Shown one piece after another: positions 45,759 to 54,978 of a stretch of 64,000 nt of DNA; the first letter of the stretch is position 1; each line of letters begins with the position of its first letter. The translations under genes and the position numbers were made by a program. Source of the DNA: Pedobacter sp. (GTDB lineage Bacteria > Bacteroidota > Bacteroidia > Sphingobacteriales > Sphingobacteriaceae); contig JAVHXV010000001.1 in assembly GCA_031119475.1 (NCBI GenBank), positions 62,001 to 126,000 of the forward strand, read 5' to 3'. The notes beneath the pieces were generated by a model, which was not told the DNA's origin, ran no database searches, and was given only the letters and a program-made list of their open reading frames with translations.

Positions 45759-47449
45759 AAAGGCTGTTTTTCTTAATCCTATTAGGACTTGCCTCAATTT
45801 GCACTTTTGCACAGACTAACACCTTTCCTGCTAGTGGGAATGTGGGAATTGGGACATTGTATCCCCATAGCGCGCTGGATATGATAGGTGGAATACACAG
45901 TACCGGTATGATCGGCAACAATGGTGCCTATTTTAACGTCATCAAAATTCCGGCACTTGATTCTTCGCCCAACTATTTCTACATGGATACGAATATTCCG
46001 GCTAATGATGTTCCTGCCCCGCAGATCCAGATTACGGGCTATGCCTATGCGAATTCTAATAAGGCCGTAAAGCTTACTTTGGGCTGGTATTATTATCAGG
46101 GCAATTTTTATTGGAGCCAATACCAGAGCGATTTGGGCTACGCCAAGCCCTGGCGGATCCGTTTAGGAAAGTACACCAAAAGCGGCGCAGACTATATCCG
46201 GATCGAAATTGCCAATATTGGAAATTATTGGGCCAATTATACGGTATCGGCTACAGACCGGGCCGATCTATATGGTTATTATGAAGGCTGGACCTATTCA
46301 GAAGGCGAAATGCCAACAAGCACCACTGCACAGGTAATCGAAGTGCCCCAACAGAGTAATGTCGTTGTAGATGGGAAACTCAGTGTGGGCACGGCCGTAC
46401 AAGCGCAAACCTTAACGGTGAATGGATCTACCAGCTTACTTGAGTCGACACATGGTTATTACTACGGCTTTGGACAGCCAAATTATGATGAATACAATAC
46501 CATGGGAAGCATGTATTCCCTAGCGGGATTGGCACTTTCCCATGGATTGAAGCCCAGTTCCAGCGCAAATGCGCTAACCTATTCTTTTCCAACCATGTCG
46601 AGAAGTGCCATTGTTCTTGGCGACGGTTTTTCATCGGGCGGAATTAAATTTTATACCAAGCCCAATAGTAACGAAACGGTTGGTAATACTTTTGTTGAGG
46701 CCCCGAGGATGGTCGTTACCGATGATGGCAAAGTAGGGATAGGTACAACGACCCCAAGTTCGCCCCTAACCGTCAATGGCGACATCAAGCTCGAAAACAT
46801 CAATGCCGCACAGCTCATTACGTATGCTTCCTTTTCAGAGACCTATAGCGGACAATCTACCATTTTGGGGAACAACATAAGGGCGGGTGTAGGCATAAAT
46901 ACGGTTAAAAGGCATGTGAATGGAGTTGATAACGGTTCTTATTTAGCTTTAAACTATGCAAATGGCATTACTTTTCATACCGGCGTGAACAGTCCACAAG
47001 GGGTCGAAATCTCTCAATGGGACAATGAAAGGCTACGCATTACGCAGAATGGCAATGTTGGCATCGGCACGACCAACCCGACCGAAAAACTCTCGGTAAA
47101 CGGCAAGATCCGCGCACAGGAAATCAGGGTCGAGACCAGCGGATGGCCGGATTATGTATTTGATGACGATTATCAGCATGCCACATTGACCGAATTGGAA
47201 GAGTTCATCAAACTGAACAGACACCTGCCCGATGTGCCATCGGCGAAGGTAGTAGCAGAAAATGGGATTGAACTGGGGGAGATGAACAAGCTTTTGCTCA
47301 AAAAGATTGAGGAACTGACGCTGCACCTCATTGAAAAGGATAAAGAATTAAGGCTGAACCAACAAAAGCTATCGAAAATAGAGCTGGAGCAACAACAAAT
47401 GAAAGACTTGTTACAAGATATAGTTAAAAAAATAAAAGATAAAAATTAG
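45755..47449 (+). CDS. GIGT-repeat secreted surface protein, paralog 7
   Basis: A 564-residue member with signal MKRLFFLILLGLASICTFAQ. A first motif comes early (GNVGIGTLYPHSAL), then a beta domain (ANSNKAVKLTLGWYYYQGNF). The block GFGQPNYDEYNTMGSMYS to IVLGDGFSSGGIKFYTK is a module shared with paralog 1, 11 kb away. GKVGIGTTTP and GNVGIGTTNP follow. The C-terminal block is RAQEIRVETSGWPDYVFDDD with a Lys/Glu-rich coiled coil. The next gene starts 2 bases after the stop. Confidence 0.87.
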   Translation: MKRLFFLILLGLASICTFAQTNTFPASGNVGIGTLYPHSALDMIGGIHSTGMIGNNGAYFNVIKIPALDSSPNYFYMDTNIPANDVPAPQIQITGYAYANSNKAVKLTLGWYYYQGNFYWSQYQSDLGYAKPWRIRLGKYTKSGADYIRIEIANIGNYWANYTVSATDRADLYGYYEGWTYSEGEMPTSTTAQVIEVPQQSNVVVDGKLSVGTAVQAQTLTVNGSTSLLESTHGYYYGFGQPNYDEYNTMGSMYSLAGLALSHGLKPSSSANALTYSFPTMSRSAIVLGDGFSSGGIKFYTKPNSNETVGNTFVEAPRMVVTDDGKVGIGTTTPSSPLTVNGDIKLENINAAQLITYASFSETYSGQSTILGNNIRAGVGINTVKRHVNGVDNGSYLALNYANGITFHTGVNSPQGVEISQWDNERLRITQNGNVGIGTTNPTEKLSVNGKIRAQEIRVETSGWPDYVFDDDYQHATLTELEEFIKLNRHLPDVPSAKVVAENGIELGEMNKLLLKKIEELTLHLIEKDKELRLNQQKLSKIELEQQQMKDLLQDIVKKIKDKN

Positions 47450-47451
47450 TC

Positions 47452-48423
47452 ATGAAGAAATTAATGTTAATCTGCCTATTAGAACTCTCGGTGCTCAGTG
47501 GGTTTGCACAAACTAGTGCATGGCGTGACGATGCAGGATTAAGGGGCGATGCTGGTGCAGTATCTGGATATTTCGAAACCAATCTGCCTGTTAATTTTCC
47601 TGCAGGTGCAACGAGTTGGTGGCATTTGCTTGATGTGAGGCATTCTAATTCTACGAATAATTTTGCGATGCAATTTGCGGGGAGTTTTTTCGACCAACAC
47701 TTTTGGGTCAGAAAAACAAATGACAATGCGGCGCAGACCTGGTCACGTGTGATTACCGAGCTCAATCGGCAAGCACATATTTCCAATCTTTATCTGGATG
47801 GCAATATTGGCATCGGCGCGCCTAGTACCTCAAGGAGATTAGAAATCAGAACTACAAGTGGCTCCCCTCATGGGCTGTTTATTGGGCCAGATGGGAATAA
47901 CCAATGTTATTTTACATTAGATCGGAAGAGCGGTCAGGATGGGGGTATGTTATGGTCCAAAAACAATACCTTCACTTGGCAACAGGTAACCAATGATGAT
48001 GATACCATGCACTGGTACAGCTATGCCAAGGGAGATGTTGTGCTATCCATGACAAAGATGGGTTTCTTAGGCCTAGGCACGCAATATCCTGCCGAGAAGC
48101 TTTCCGTTAACGGAAAGATCAGGGCACAGGAAATCAAGGTCGAAACTACCGGATGGCCTGATTATGTATTTGATGACGATTATCAGCATGCTTCATTGGC
48201 CGAATTGGAACAGTTCATCAAACTGAACAGGCACCTACCTGATATGCCCACGGCAAAAGATGTAGCCGAAAACGGAGTGTCATTAGGCGATCTGAGCAAG
48301 CAATTGCTCAAAAAACAGGAAGAGCTGACTTTGCACCTCATTGCACAGGACAAGAAAATCAATGAACTGTTAAAGCTGGTTGCTGCACAGCAGGAGGTGA
48401 TTAATGCATTGAAAAAGCCATAA
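47452..48423 (+). CDS. GIGT-repeat secreted surface protein, paralog 8
   Basis: A 323-residue short member with signal MKKLMLICLLELSVLSGFAQ. The body has one knob-like segment (WWHLLDVRHSNSTNNFAMQF, FWVRKTNDNAAQTWSRVI) of the type found in phage and pyocin fibres, then a degenerate motif GNIGIGAPSTSRRL. The C-terminal block (RAQEIKVETTGWPDYVFDDD) is close to paralog 7, but LGEMNK is changed to LGDLSK. It lies in the same run of genes. Confidence 0.86.
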   Translation: MKKLMLICLLELSVLSGFAQTSAWRDDAGLRGDAGAVSGYFETNLPVNFPAGATSWWHLLDVRHSNSTNNFAMQFAGSFFDQHFWVRKTNDNAAQTWSRVITELNRQAHISNLYLDGNIGIGAPSTSRRLEIRTTSGSPHGLFIGPDGNNQCYFTLDRKSGQDGGMLWSKNNTFTWQQVTNDDDTMHWYSYAKGDVVLSMTKMGFLGLGTQYPAEKLSVNGKIRAQEIKVETTGWPDYVFDDDYQHASLAELEQFIKLNRHLPDMPTAKDVAENGVSLGDLSKQLLKKQEELTLHLIAQDKKINELLKLVAAQQEVINALKKP

Positions 48424-48431
48424 ATAAGGAT

Positions 48432-49289
48432 ATGAAAAAACTGATTTTTAGCATCATCATCACCATGACCATGGTCAATTTCGCCAAGGCGCAGGATTAT
48501 TCGTTTCATTGGGGAAACATGTCCCCTTCTTTTAATAATGGGGCTGCCAATCAGGTGGCCTATATCGATTTTGGCGATGTGGGCTTGTGGGGCTATGTAG
48601 AGATAACGCTTACCTCCAGTTTTAATAACCAATTGACAACGGGTATGTATGGTAAACGCTTCAATGTGGGCAAAAATACCAACTGGTCTTTTTATGCGAA
48701 CAGTTCTGAAGTTTTTGTTGCCTTTAGGCCAGTGGCTGAGCAGTGGAAGTTGGGCGAATTCCAAGTTGACGGAACCAATCACCTGGTATTGCCGATTTTC
48801 CACCTAGTAAGTAGTGGTAATGCTATTCATGTAAATATCAATGGCGTTTCGTTAGCACCGATTAATGAGTCGTTAATTCAGATCACTACGGCAGGTACCT
48901 TACCTAACACCGAGACAAGAGATTATCAGCATACGCTGGATCCCGTTGCAATCGGCACTAAAAAGATTGATCCTAGTGCAAAGCTTACCGTGGGTGGCAA
49001 GGTTAGCGCAAGGGAAATTAAGGTAGATGTGAATGCGGGGGCCGATTTTGTGTTCAATCCGAACTATGGGCTCCTTAACCTTGCCGCGCTGAAAACTTAC
49101 ATCCAGGCCCATAAACACCTCCCTGATATTCCCTCGGCTTCGAAGATGGTCAAAGAGGGTTTGGAAGTTGGCGAATTCCAGTTGAAACTTTTGCAAAAGA
49201 TCGAAGAGCTGACGTTATACCTATTGGAAAAGGAGGCTCAGGTAAAAGCCTTAGAGAAACGCGTTTCCCAGTTGGAAGGAAAAAATTGA
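48432..49289 (+). CDS. GIGT-family secreted surface protein, paralog 9
   Basis: A 285-residue most divergent member with signal MKKLIFSIIITMTMVNFAKAQ. No clear GIGT motif remains; KKIDPSAKLTVGGKVSAREI marks the place. The C-terminal block (ADFVFNPNYGLLNLAALKTY, HKHLPDIPSASKMVKEGLEV) and terminal coiled coil are recognisable. The body has an interrupted beta domain (DVGLWGYVEITLTSSFNN). It closes the run that began at 42418. Confidence 0.86.
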   Translation: MKKLIFSIIITMTMVNFAKAQDYSFHWGNMSPSFNNGAANQVAYIDFGDVGLWGYVEITLTSSFNNQLTTGMYGKRFNVGKNTNWSFYANSSEVFVAFRPVAEQWKLGEFQVDGTNHLVLPIFHLVSSGNAIHVNINGVSLAPINESLIQITTAGTLPNTETRDYQHTLDPVAIGTKKIDPSAKLTVGGKVSAREIKVDVNAGADFVFNPNYGLLNLAALKTYIQAHKHLPDIPSASKMVKEGLEVGEFQLKLLQKIEELTLYLLEKEAQVKALEKRVSQLEGKN

Positions 49290-49310
49290 GGTTCGGTCTT
49301 GTATCAATTT

Positions 49311-49438
49311 GCGTTAGGGATTGCAGTGGAAATCCTTGCGGGGAAGAGGATTGATCATCAGGTAATTCCCTTCAGAAAAAATTTGGAGTTGCCCGCAAGA
49401 TTGGAGCGGAAAGCCTGCTCGAACGCCCAAAAGAAAAT
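49311..49438 (+). repeat. Dispersed repeat, copy B (right of surface-protein array)
   Basis: Same ordered blocks as copy A at 34238-34348 (GCGTTAGGGATTGCAGTGG, AAATCCTT, AGATTGGAGCGGAAAGCCTG, AACGCCC, AAAAGAAAAT), with a longer middle. The two copies bracket the whole surface-protein array in direct orientation. Confidence 0.8.
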
Positions 49439-49560
49439 CATCTTCTGCCTCAGCTTTTGCAGATAGCCTAATGCGGTCTGTTACTGATAAGTACTTGTTT
49501 TGTCTATAAAATGCGGATTCTGGGAAAACAATCCTATCTTGTTCCAATCAATTGGAAAAG

Positions 49561-49992
49561 ATGAAAAAATTTAGTATATTATTGTTGTTCCTGGCGTTAT
49601 CGTTCGCTGTTCAGGCACAGGATAAAGCAGACAAACAAGTATTGGCTGCAGTTGGACAGTTGAAAAGTGCCATGATCAGTGGGGAAAGGGCTGCCTTAGA
49701 CGAAATCGCCGCGCCCGAACTCAGCTATGGGCACAGTAGCGGAAAAGTGGAAGACAAAGCTACTTTTGTAGAATCCATCGCTTCAGGAAAATCAGATTTT
49801 GTGAGCATTGAGCTCAAAAACCAGAACGTACAAGTAAGTGGTAAAACAGCGCTGGTGCGCCACGAACTCCATGCCAAGACCAACGACGGTGGCAAGCCCG
49901 GCGAGGTACACCTAGGTATCCTATTGGTTTTCCAAAAACAACATGGCCAATGGAAATTGTTGGGCAGGCAGGCATTTAAATTAGCTTATTAG
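49561..49992 (+). CDS. Secreted NTF2-like (DUF4440-type) protein
   Basis: A 143-residue protein; the ATG at 49561 gives a clean signal (MKKFSILLLFLALSFAVQAQ), 9 bases inside a longer frame that opens at a TTG. The mature part fits the NTF2-like/SnoaL-DUF4440 fold: VLAAVGQLKSAMISG, APELSYGHSSG and the final strand WKLLGRQAFKLAY. The fold binds small molecules or serves as a scaffold; no catalytic role can be assigned. It stands alone. Confidence 0.85.
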   Translation: MKKFSILLLFLALSFAVQAQDKADKQVLAAVGQLKSAMISGERAALDEIAAPELSYGHSSGKVEDKATFVESIASGKSDFVSIELKNQNVQVSGKTALVRHELHAKTNDGGKPGEVHLGILLVFQKQHGQWKLLGRQAFKLAY

Positions 49993-50207
49993 CTAATTAG
50001 CAGATTAGGTGATGGAATTATCAATGAACTAATGTGTTTATGATCATTAGGTGGTCAGGCGCTAACCTTAGTCATGGCAGTATACTGTAGGGGTAATCAT
50101 TTATTGCTTACCTGTACTGTTGAATCTTATTTCGGGGATTAATTACCTAATTAGCGAATTGATTAATTAGCTAATTAAATCTATCTTCGCCTAAACTAAA
50201 ATTTTTT

Positions 50208-51368
50208 ATGTTTCCTACCGTCTCGCACTTTATTTCCTATTTAACAGGATGGAATATCCCGCTCCCCTTTAATACTTTTGGCGTCTTTGTAGCGCTGGCC
50301 TTTGTGGCGGCCTATTGGGCTTTTACCAAAGAATTGAAGCGTAAGGAAGCGTTGGGGCTGATCCATCCCTGGAAAAGAACGGTTACCGTAGGCGAACCAG
50401 CCTCTGCCCTTGAACTCATTTCCAATGCTTTCTTTGGATTTATCATCGGCTATAAGCTCATCTATGCCCTGGTCAATTATAAGTTATTTGTAGAAGATGC
50501 GCAGACCGTATTGCTCTCCTTAAAGGGGAACATCTTTGGTGGTATCGCATTGGCTGCTCTTTTTGCCTATTGGGATTACCGCGAAAAAGAGAAGACAAAA
50601 TTACCTAAGCCTAAAGAAGTCCAGGTCACTGTCCATCCGCATGAATTGATGAGCTCGATTGTGGTCTGGGCCGCTGTTTGGGGATTTCTGGGTGCAAAAG
50701 TCTTCGACAACCTGGAGCATTGGGATACCTTTGTCCAAGATCCGATCGGCGGATTGTTGTCGTTCAGTGGATTGACTTTTTATGGTGGATTGATCTGTGG
50801 CGGCGCTGCGGTGCTGTACATCGCCCACAAACATGGCATTAAAGTACTGCACATGCTCGATGTGGGCGGTCCGGGCATGATGCTGGCCTATAGTGTGGGC
50901 AGGATTGGCTGCCATTTGGCAGGCGATGGCGATTGGGGAATCCCAAATTTAAATCCGAAGCCTTTTTCATGGCTGCCTGACTGGCTCTGGGCCTACACTT
51001 ATCCGAACAATGTGGCCATGGCCGATCGGAGCAATCCGATTGCCAATTGCGTCGATAAATATTGCTATGAGCTGGCGCAGCCTGTTTATCCTACGCCGAT
51101 CTACGAAGTGGTCATGGCATTCATCCTTTTCCTTATCCTTTGGAAAATCAGGAAGCAGTTTAAACTTCCAGGAATGATGTTTGGCATTTACCTGATGTTG
51201 AATGGTATAGAGCGCTTCTTTATTGAACTGATCCGTGTCAACTCAAAATATACCGTAGCAGGAATATCTTTCACCCAGGCAGAATTGATTTCGTCGCTGC
51301 TGTTTATCTCGGGATTGTGTTTGGTCCTTTATTCCATCAAAAACAAAGAAAAACTGGCAAATTACTAA
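50208..51368 (+). CDS. lgt: Prolipoprotein diacylglyceryl transferase family protein
   Basis: A 386-residue inner-membrane enzyme with about seven hydrophobic segments that moves a diacylglyceryl group from phosphatidylglycerol to the lipobox Cys of prolipoproteins. Family marks are TFYGGLICGGAAVLYIAHKH, the Lgt signature region SVGRIGCHLAGDGDWG, TPIYEVV and LNGIERFFIELIRVN. It is longer than the usual 260-300 residues through an insert after the signature (residues about 245-290). The Asn of the usual GRIGNF is replaced by Cys, which is seen in some Bacteroidota second copies. The window encodes several lipoproteins that would need such an enzyme. The next gene starts 1 base after its stop. 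Confidence 0.88.
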   Translation: MFPTVSHFISYLTGWNIPLPFNTFGVFVALAFVAAYWAFTKELKRKEALGLIHPWKRTVTVGEPASALELISNAFFGFIIGYKLIYALVNYKLFVEDAQTVLLSLKGNIFGGIALAALFAYWDYREKEKTKLPKPKEVQVTVHPHELMSSIVVWAAVWGFLGAKVFDNLEHWDTFVQDPIGGLLSFSGLTFYGGLICGGAAVLYIAHKHGIKVLHMLDVGGPGMMLAYSVGRIGCHLAGDGDWGIPNLNPKPFSWLPDWLWAYTYPNNVAMADRSNPIANCVDKYCYELAQPVYPTPIYEVVMAFILFLILWKIRKQFKLPGMMFGIYLMLNGIERFFIELIRVNSKYTVAGISFTQAELISSLLFISGLCLVLYSIKNKEKLANY

Positions 51369-51369
51369 G

Positions 51370-52158
51370 ATGGATTACGAATTATTATGTACGAAAGTAC
51401 TGGCCATCACCCGTCTAACGGGTAACTTCATCAGAAAAGAGGCCATGTCCTTTGATGCCAAGGCTATTGAATACAAAGGGCTGAACGATATGGTTTCTTA
51501 TGTAGATAAGACCGCAGAGAAGCAATTGGTGAAAAATTTGAGCAAACTGCTGCCTGATGCCGGTTTTATTACGGAAGAAGAAACGGAAAATATCCTTGGG
51601 AGATCACACACCTGGATCATTGATCCACTTGACGGGACAACCAACTTTATCCATGGCATTCCGACCTACTCGATCAGCATTGCGCTGTATGAAGGCAACC
51701 AGCCCGTCATTGGTGTAGTTTATGAGATCAATCGGGGAGAAATGTTCTATACCTACAAAGGTGGTCCTGCATTTCTGAACAATAAGCCCATTCGAGTATC
51801 CCAATCTACCCAACTTTCGCAATGTCTATTGGCTACCGGTTTCCCCTATTATCAGTTCGACAAACAACCGCAGTACATCAAGCTATTCACAGATATCATG
51901 CAACAATGCCATGGACTGAGGCGCATCGGCTCGGCTGCGGTAGATTTGGCCTATGTGGCCTGTGGCAGGTTTGATGCCTATTTCGAATATAACCTCAACT
52001 CATACGACATTGCCGCGGGCGCTTATCTGGTGCAACAGGCAGGAGGACAGGTCATGAATTTCAGCGGTGGCGCCGATTATATAGAAAAGCGGGAAATTTT
52101 GGCTACGAATGGACAGGTAACTGATGTCATTCTGGAAACGATAGCGAAGTATTTTTAG
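51370..52158 (+). CDS. suhB: Inositol monophosphatase family protein
   Basis: A 262-residue Mg-dependent phosphatase of the IMPase/SuhB family. Metal-binding residues lie in FITEEETEN and WIIDPLDGTTNFIHGIP; the second motif is SYDIAAGAYLVQQAGG, with Tyr in place of the more usual Trp. LRRIGSAAVDLAYVACG is also characteristic. Substrate may be inositol phosphate, PAP or another sugar phosphate; the sequence alone does not decide. It forms a two-gene unit with lgt. Confidence 0.93.
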   Translation: MDYELLCTKVLAITRLTGNFIRKEAMSFDAKAIEYKGLNDMVSYVDKTAEKQLVKNLSKLLPDAGFITEEETENILGRSHTWIIDPLDGTTNFIHGIPTYSISIALYEGNQPVIGVVYEINRGEMFYTYKGGPAFLNNKPIRVSQSTQLSQCLLATGFPYYQFDKQPQYIKLFTDIMQQCHGLRRIGSAAVDLAYVACGRFDAYFEYNLNSYDIAAGAYLVQQAGGQVMNFSGGADYIEKREILATNGQVTDVILETIAKYF

Positions 52159-52414
52159 TCGTTAGTCATTAGTCGTTAGTCATTAGCCAAGAGATGTTAG
52201 ACAAAAGATATTAGATGTTAGATAATAGACATTAGATACTAGACACTGGACTTTTGGACTTTTGGACTTTTGGACTCTTGGACTCAATTTTTGGACTCAA
52301 TTTTTGGACTCTTAAACTGCTAGACTCTATCTTCGGTCTTCCCGACTTCTGACTTCCGGACTATTGAATCTTTTTGGACTTCTGGACTTCCGGACTCTTA
52401 GACTTCCAACTCAG
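52159..52414. repeat. GGACTTTTGGACT-type degenerate repeats
   Basis: Convergent spacer filled with TCGTTAGTCATTAG words, then GGACTTTTGGACTCTTGGAC and CCCGACTTCTGACTTCCGG. The same words occur at 6.99-7.09, 58.24-58.72 and 59.6 kb. No gene is seen. Confidence 0.75.
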
Positions 52415-52966
52415 CTACAACGCTTCCGAAACTACCTCTTTCACTTCTGGAACCATGCGCTGCAATAGATTTTGGATCCCTGATTTCAGGGTAATGGTTG
52501 AAGAAGGGCAGCCGCTGCAAGATCCGCGAAGTTCTACGGTAACAACACCTTCATCGAATGATTTATAGCTGATGGCCCCACCATCCTGTTCTACAGCCGG
52601 ACGGACATAATCGTGCAATATCTGTTGAATTTTCACTTCAATTTCAGAACCTTCAAAATTTGGGGCTTCATCTGCAGCGACATCTTTGATCTTAAGTTCA
52701 GATTCTACTGCACCTTTAACGAATTCTTTTAAAATTGCCTCGATATCAGGCCATTCTGCATCCTCAGTTTTTGTAATGGTTACAAAATTGCTTGCAAAAA
52801 AGACACCGTTCACAAAGTTAAACTTGAACAACTCCTTCGCAAATGGCGATTTTTCTGCTTGTTCCCTGGTTGCGAAATCCTCGCTACCATTGATCAAAAG
52901 CTTGTTTACCATGAATTTCATGGTTGCCGGATTTGGGGTCTGTTCTGTATATACGTTTATGGTCAT
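52415..52966 (-). CDS. nfuA: Nfu-type iron-sulfur carrier protein
   Basis: A 183-residue Fe-S cluster carrier. The N-terminal Nfu domain (YTEQTPNPATMKFMVNK) occupies about residues 1-90. The NifU C-terminal domain (from about 110, VRPAVEQDGGAISY) has the cluster-binding Cys150-x-x-Cys153 in RGSCSGCPSS. Two such domains with one CxxC give a dimer that holds a 4Fe-4S cluster between subunits. It is monocistronic; it lies 179 bases left of purB on the same strand. Confidence 0.95.
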   Translation of the reverse strand: MTINVYTEQTPNPATMKFMVNKLLINGSEDFATREQAEKSPFAKELFKFNFVNGVFFASNFVTITKTEDAEWPDIEAILKEFVKGAVESELKIKDVAADEAPNFEGSEIEVKIQQILHDYVRPAVEQDGGAISYKSFDEGVVTVELRGSCSGCPSSTITLKSGIQNLLQRMVPEVKEVVSEAL

Positions 52967-53145
52967 GTCGATAAGATTTATACAAAAGTAAAGAATTCGG
53001 TTTCCAAATAAGGTCTGTTTTTGGTCATATTGACGACTAGCGCCTTGCGGCTCGCGTTTGGCGTCAAGCGCCTAGCGTTTGATTTAGCGCCCATCGCCCA
53101 TCGCCCTGCGCCCAACGCTCTACGCTATTCGCCCATCGCCCAACG

Positions 53146-54492
53146 CTAAAATATCCCAGTATAATTAAACGGTGTAATCTGCTTCAGCTCTGCTTTGATG
53201 GCATCGTTCACGTCGAGCTCATCGATAAATGTGGCCATGGTTGCTGCGGTAATTTTTTGATTGGTGCGGGTCAATGCTTTAAGTGCTTCGTATGGATTTG
53301 GATAGGCTTCCCTTCTGAGCACCGTCTGTATCGCTTCCGCCACAACAGCCCAGTTGTTTTCCAGATCAGCTTCGATCGCTTCGTTGTTGAGGATGATTTT
53401 GTTCAGTCCCCTTAAGGTAGAATTGATCGCAATGAGTGAATGTGCCATCGGTACGCCTACGTTCCTGAGCACGGTCGAGTCGGTCAGGTCGCGCTGTAAC
53501 CTTGAGATTGGTAATTTTGCTGCGAAAAATTCGAACAATGCATTGGCTACACCCGCATTGCCTTCGGCATTTTCGAAATCAATTGGATTAACCTTGTGTG
53601 GCATGGCAGAGGAACCCACTTCGCCTTCCTTGATCTTCTGCTTGAAATAATTTTTTGAAATATAGGCCCAAATGTCGCGGTCAAGGTCGATGATGATGTT
53701 GTTGATTCTTTTTAGGGCATCACATTGTGCGGCAAACTGATCGTAATGCTCAATTTGTGTGGTGTATTGCGCCCGATCTAGACCAAGGATCTCATTCACA
53801 AAATGATTCGAAAATTCGACCCAGTCCAATTGTGGATAGGCGATGTGGTGTGCGTTGAAGTTGCCGGTAGCACCACCAAATTTGGCGCTGTTGGCGATAC
53901 TTTTGAGCTGTTGGAGCTGTATGTTCAAACGTTCTACGAATACCATGAATTCTTTCCCCAGTTTGGTTGGAGAGGCCGGCTGCCCATGCGTATGTGCCAA
54001 TAGCGGTACTTCGGCCCATGCCGTGGCCAATTCTTCAACTTTACGGATCAGCTCTTCCAATGCAGGGAAGTAGCTTTCGGTCAGGGCCAACTTAAAAGAG
54101 TAGGGGATGGCAGTATTGTTAATGTCCTGTGAGGTTAATCCGAAATGGATAAATTCCTTAAAACCCTGAAGGCCAAGTTCATCAAATTTCGTTTTGATAA
54201 AATATTCGACGGCTTTCACATCGTGATTGGTGATGCTTTCTGTTGCTTTTACCTGCTCTGCATCTGCATCGTTGAAGTGTTGATAGATCGCACGAAGTTT
54301 GGGATATAGGTTTTGGTCGAAAGATTCCAGTCCGGGAACTTTTGCTGCACAAAGGGCAATGAAATATTCGATTTCTACGAAAACGCGGAATTTGATCAAT
54401 GCGGCTTCCGAAAAATAGGCAGCAAGCTTTTCGGTTGTTTTTCTGTAGCGGCCGTCTATTGGAGAGATGGCCTGGAGCGAAGATAAGTTCAT
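53146..54492 (-). CDS. purB: Adenylosuccinate lyase
   Basis: A 448-residue enzyme of the fumarase/aspartase superfamily that cleaves SAICAR and adenylosuccinate in purine synthesis. The flexible signature loop is GSSAMPHKVNPIDFENAEGN with the catalytic Ser. THGQPASPTKLGKE and HFGLTSQDINNTA hold the conserved His and substrate-binding residues. MNLSSLQAISPIDGRYR is the usual N-terminus. Length and motifs are normal. The spacer after it (53035-53145) is a GCGCCCATCGCCC-type degenerate repeat. Confidence 0.97.
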   Translation of the reverse strand: MNLSSLQAISPIDGRYRKTTEKLAAYFSEAALIKFRVFVEIEYFIALCAAKVPGLESFDQNLYPKLRAIYQHFNDADAEQVKATESITNHDVKAVEYFIKTKFDELGLQGFKEFIHFGLTSQDINNTAIPYSFKLALTESYFPALEELIRKVEELATAWAEVPLLAHTHGQPASPTKLGKEFMVFVERLNIQLQQLKSIANSAKFGGATGNFNAHHIAYPQLDWVEFSNHFVNEILGLDRAQYTTQIEHYDQFAAQCDALKRINNIIIDLDRDIWAYISKNYFKQKIKEGEVGSSAMPHKVNPIDFENAEGNAGVANALFEFFAAKLPISRLQRDLTDSTVLRNVGVPMAHSLIAINSTLRGLNKIILNNEAIEADLENNWAVVAEAIQTVLRREAYPNPYEALKALTRTNQKITAATMATFIDELDVNDAIKAELKQITPFNYTGIF

Positions 54493-54672
54493 GGGACAGG
54501 AAATTGTTATGTGCGCAAAGGTAACATTTTCCTCGGATTTGATTGGCCCAGGTTAAACATCTAATAGGCTAACCGTTTAGGTCATTGAGGAAATTAAGTA
54601 CTTTCTTGCGCCATAGCCTTTCCGCTTTCTGCTTTAGCACTTTCTGCTTTCCGCTTTTTGCCTTAGAATCAA

Positions 54673-54708
54673 AAACCCCGTAGCGAACCTTGGTCTGCTA
54701 CGGGGTTT
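54673..54708 (-). terminator. Rho-independent terminator after the small lipoprotein gene
   Basis: A 12-bp perfect stem (AAACCCCGTAGC with GCTACGGGGTTT, 12-base loop) lies 20 bases beyond the stop of the gene at 54728, with T/A tracts on both sides. Confidence 0.9.
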
Positions 54709-54727
54709 TGTAAGAGTTAACTATTGA

Positions 54728-54940
54728 CTAGTGAGCTGCTTTAGTTGAATCTGCTGCTGTTTTAGCTGAATCTACTGCTGCTTTAGCTGTATCAACTGCT
54801 GCTTTAGCTGAATCTACTGCCATGTTAGCTGAATCTACTGCTGCTGAATCTGCTGCAGTTTCTTTTTTCTCAGAGTTACAAGCTGCTACTGATAAAGATA
54901 ATGCTAGCGCTACAAAGCCTAATTTGAAGAAATTTTTCAT
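54728..54940 (-). CDS. Tiny repeat lipoprotein A
   Basis: A 70-residue predicted lipoprotein: signal MKNFFKLGFVALALSLSVAAC with lipobox VAAC. The mature part is only 50 residues of Ala/Asp/Ser/Lys repeats (AVDSAKAAVDTAKAAVDSAK), which would form one long charged helix similar in style to outer-membrane spacer lipoproteins such as Lpp. No Lys-Arg crosslinking end is present. It has a promoter-like motif at 54979-55006 shared with lipoprotein B and the sigma gene, and a strong terminator. The function is unknown; a stress-induced envelope spacer is a guess. Confidence 0.85.
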   Translation of the reverse strand: MKNFFKLGFVALALSLSVAACNSEKKETAADSAAVDSANMAVDSAKAAVDTAKAAVDSAKTAADSTKAAH

Positions 54941-54978
54941 TTTGATTTTCTGTTTAAATAATTAATTAATTTTACATC

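Noticed and set aside
34614..49289. Prophage tail-fibre region
   Set aside because: The GIGT motifs resemble fibre proteins, but every gene has a secretion signal and no capsid, terminase, portal or lysis gene is near.
34614..49289. Diversity-generating retroelement behind the variable surface proteins
   Set aside because: No reverse transcriptase gene or template repeat was found; variation looks like module exchange and gene conversion.
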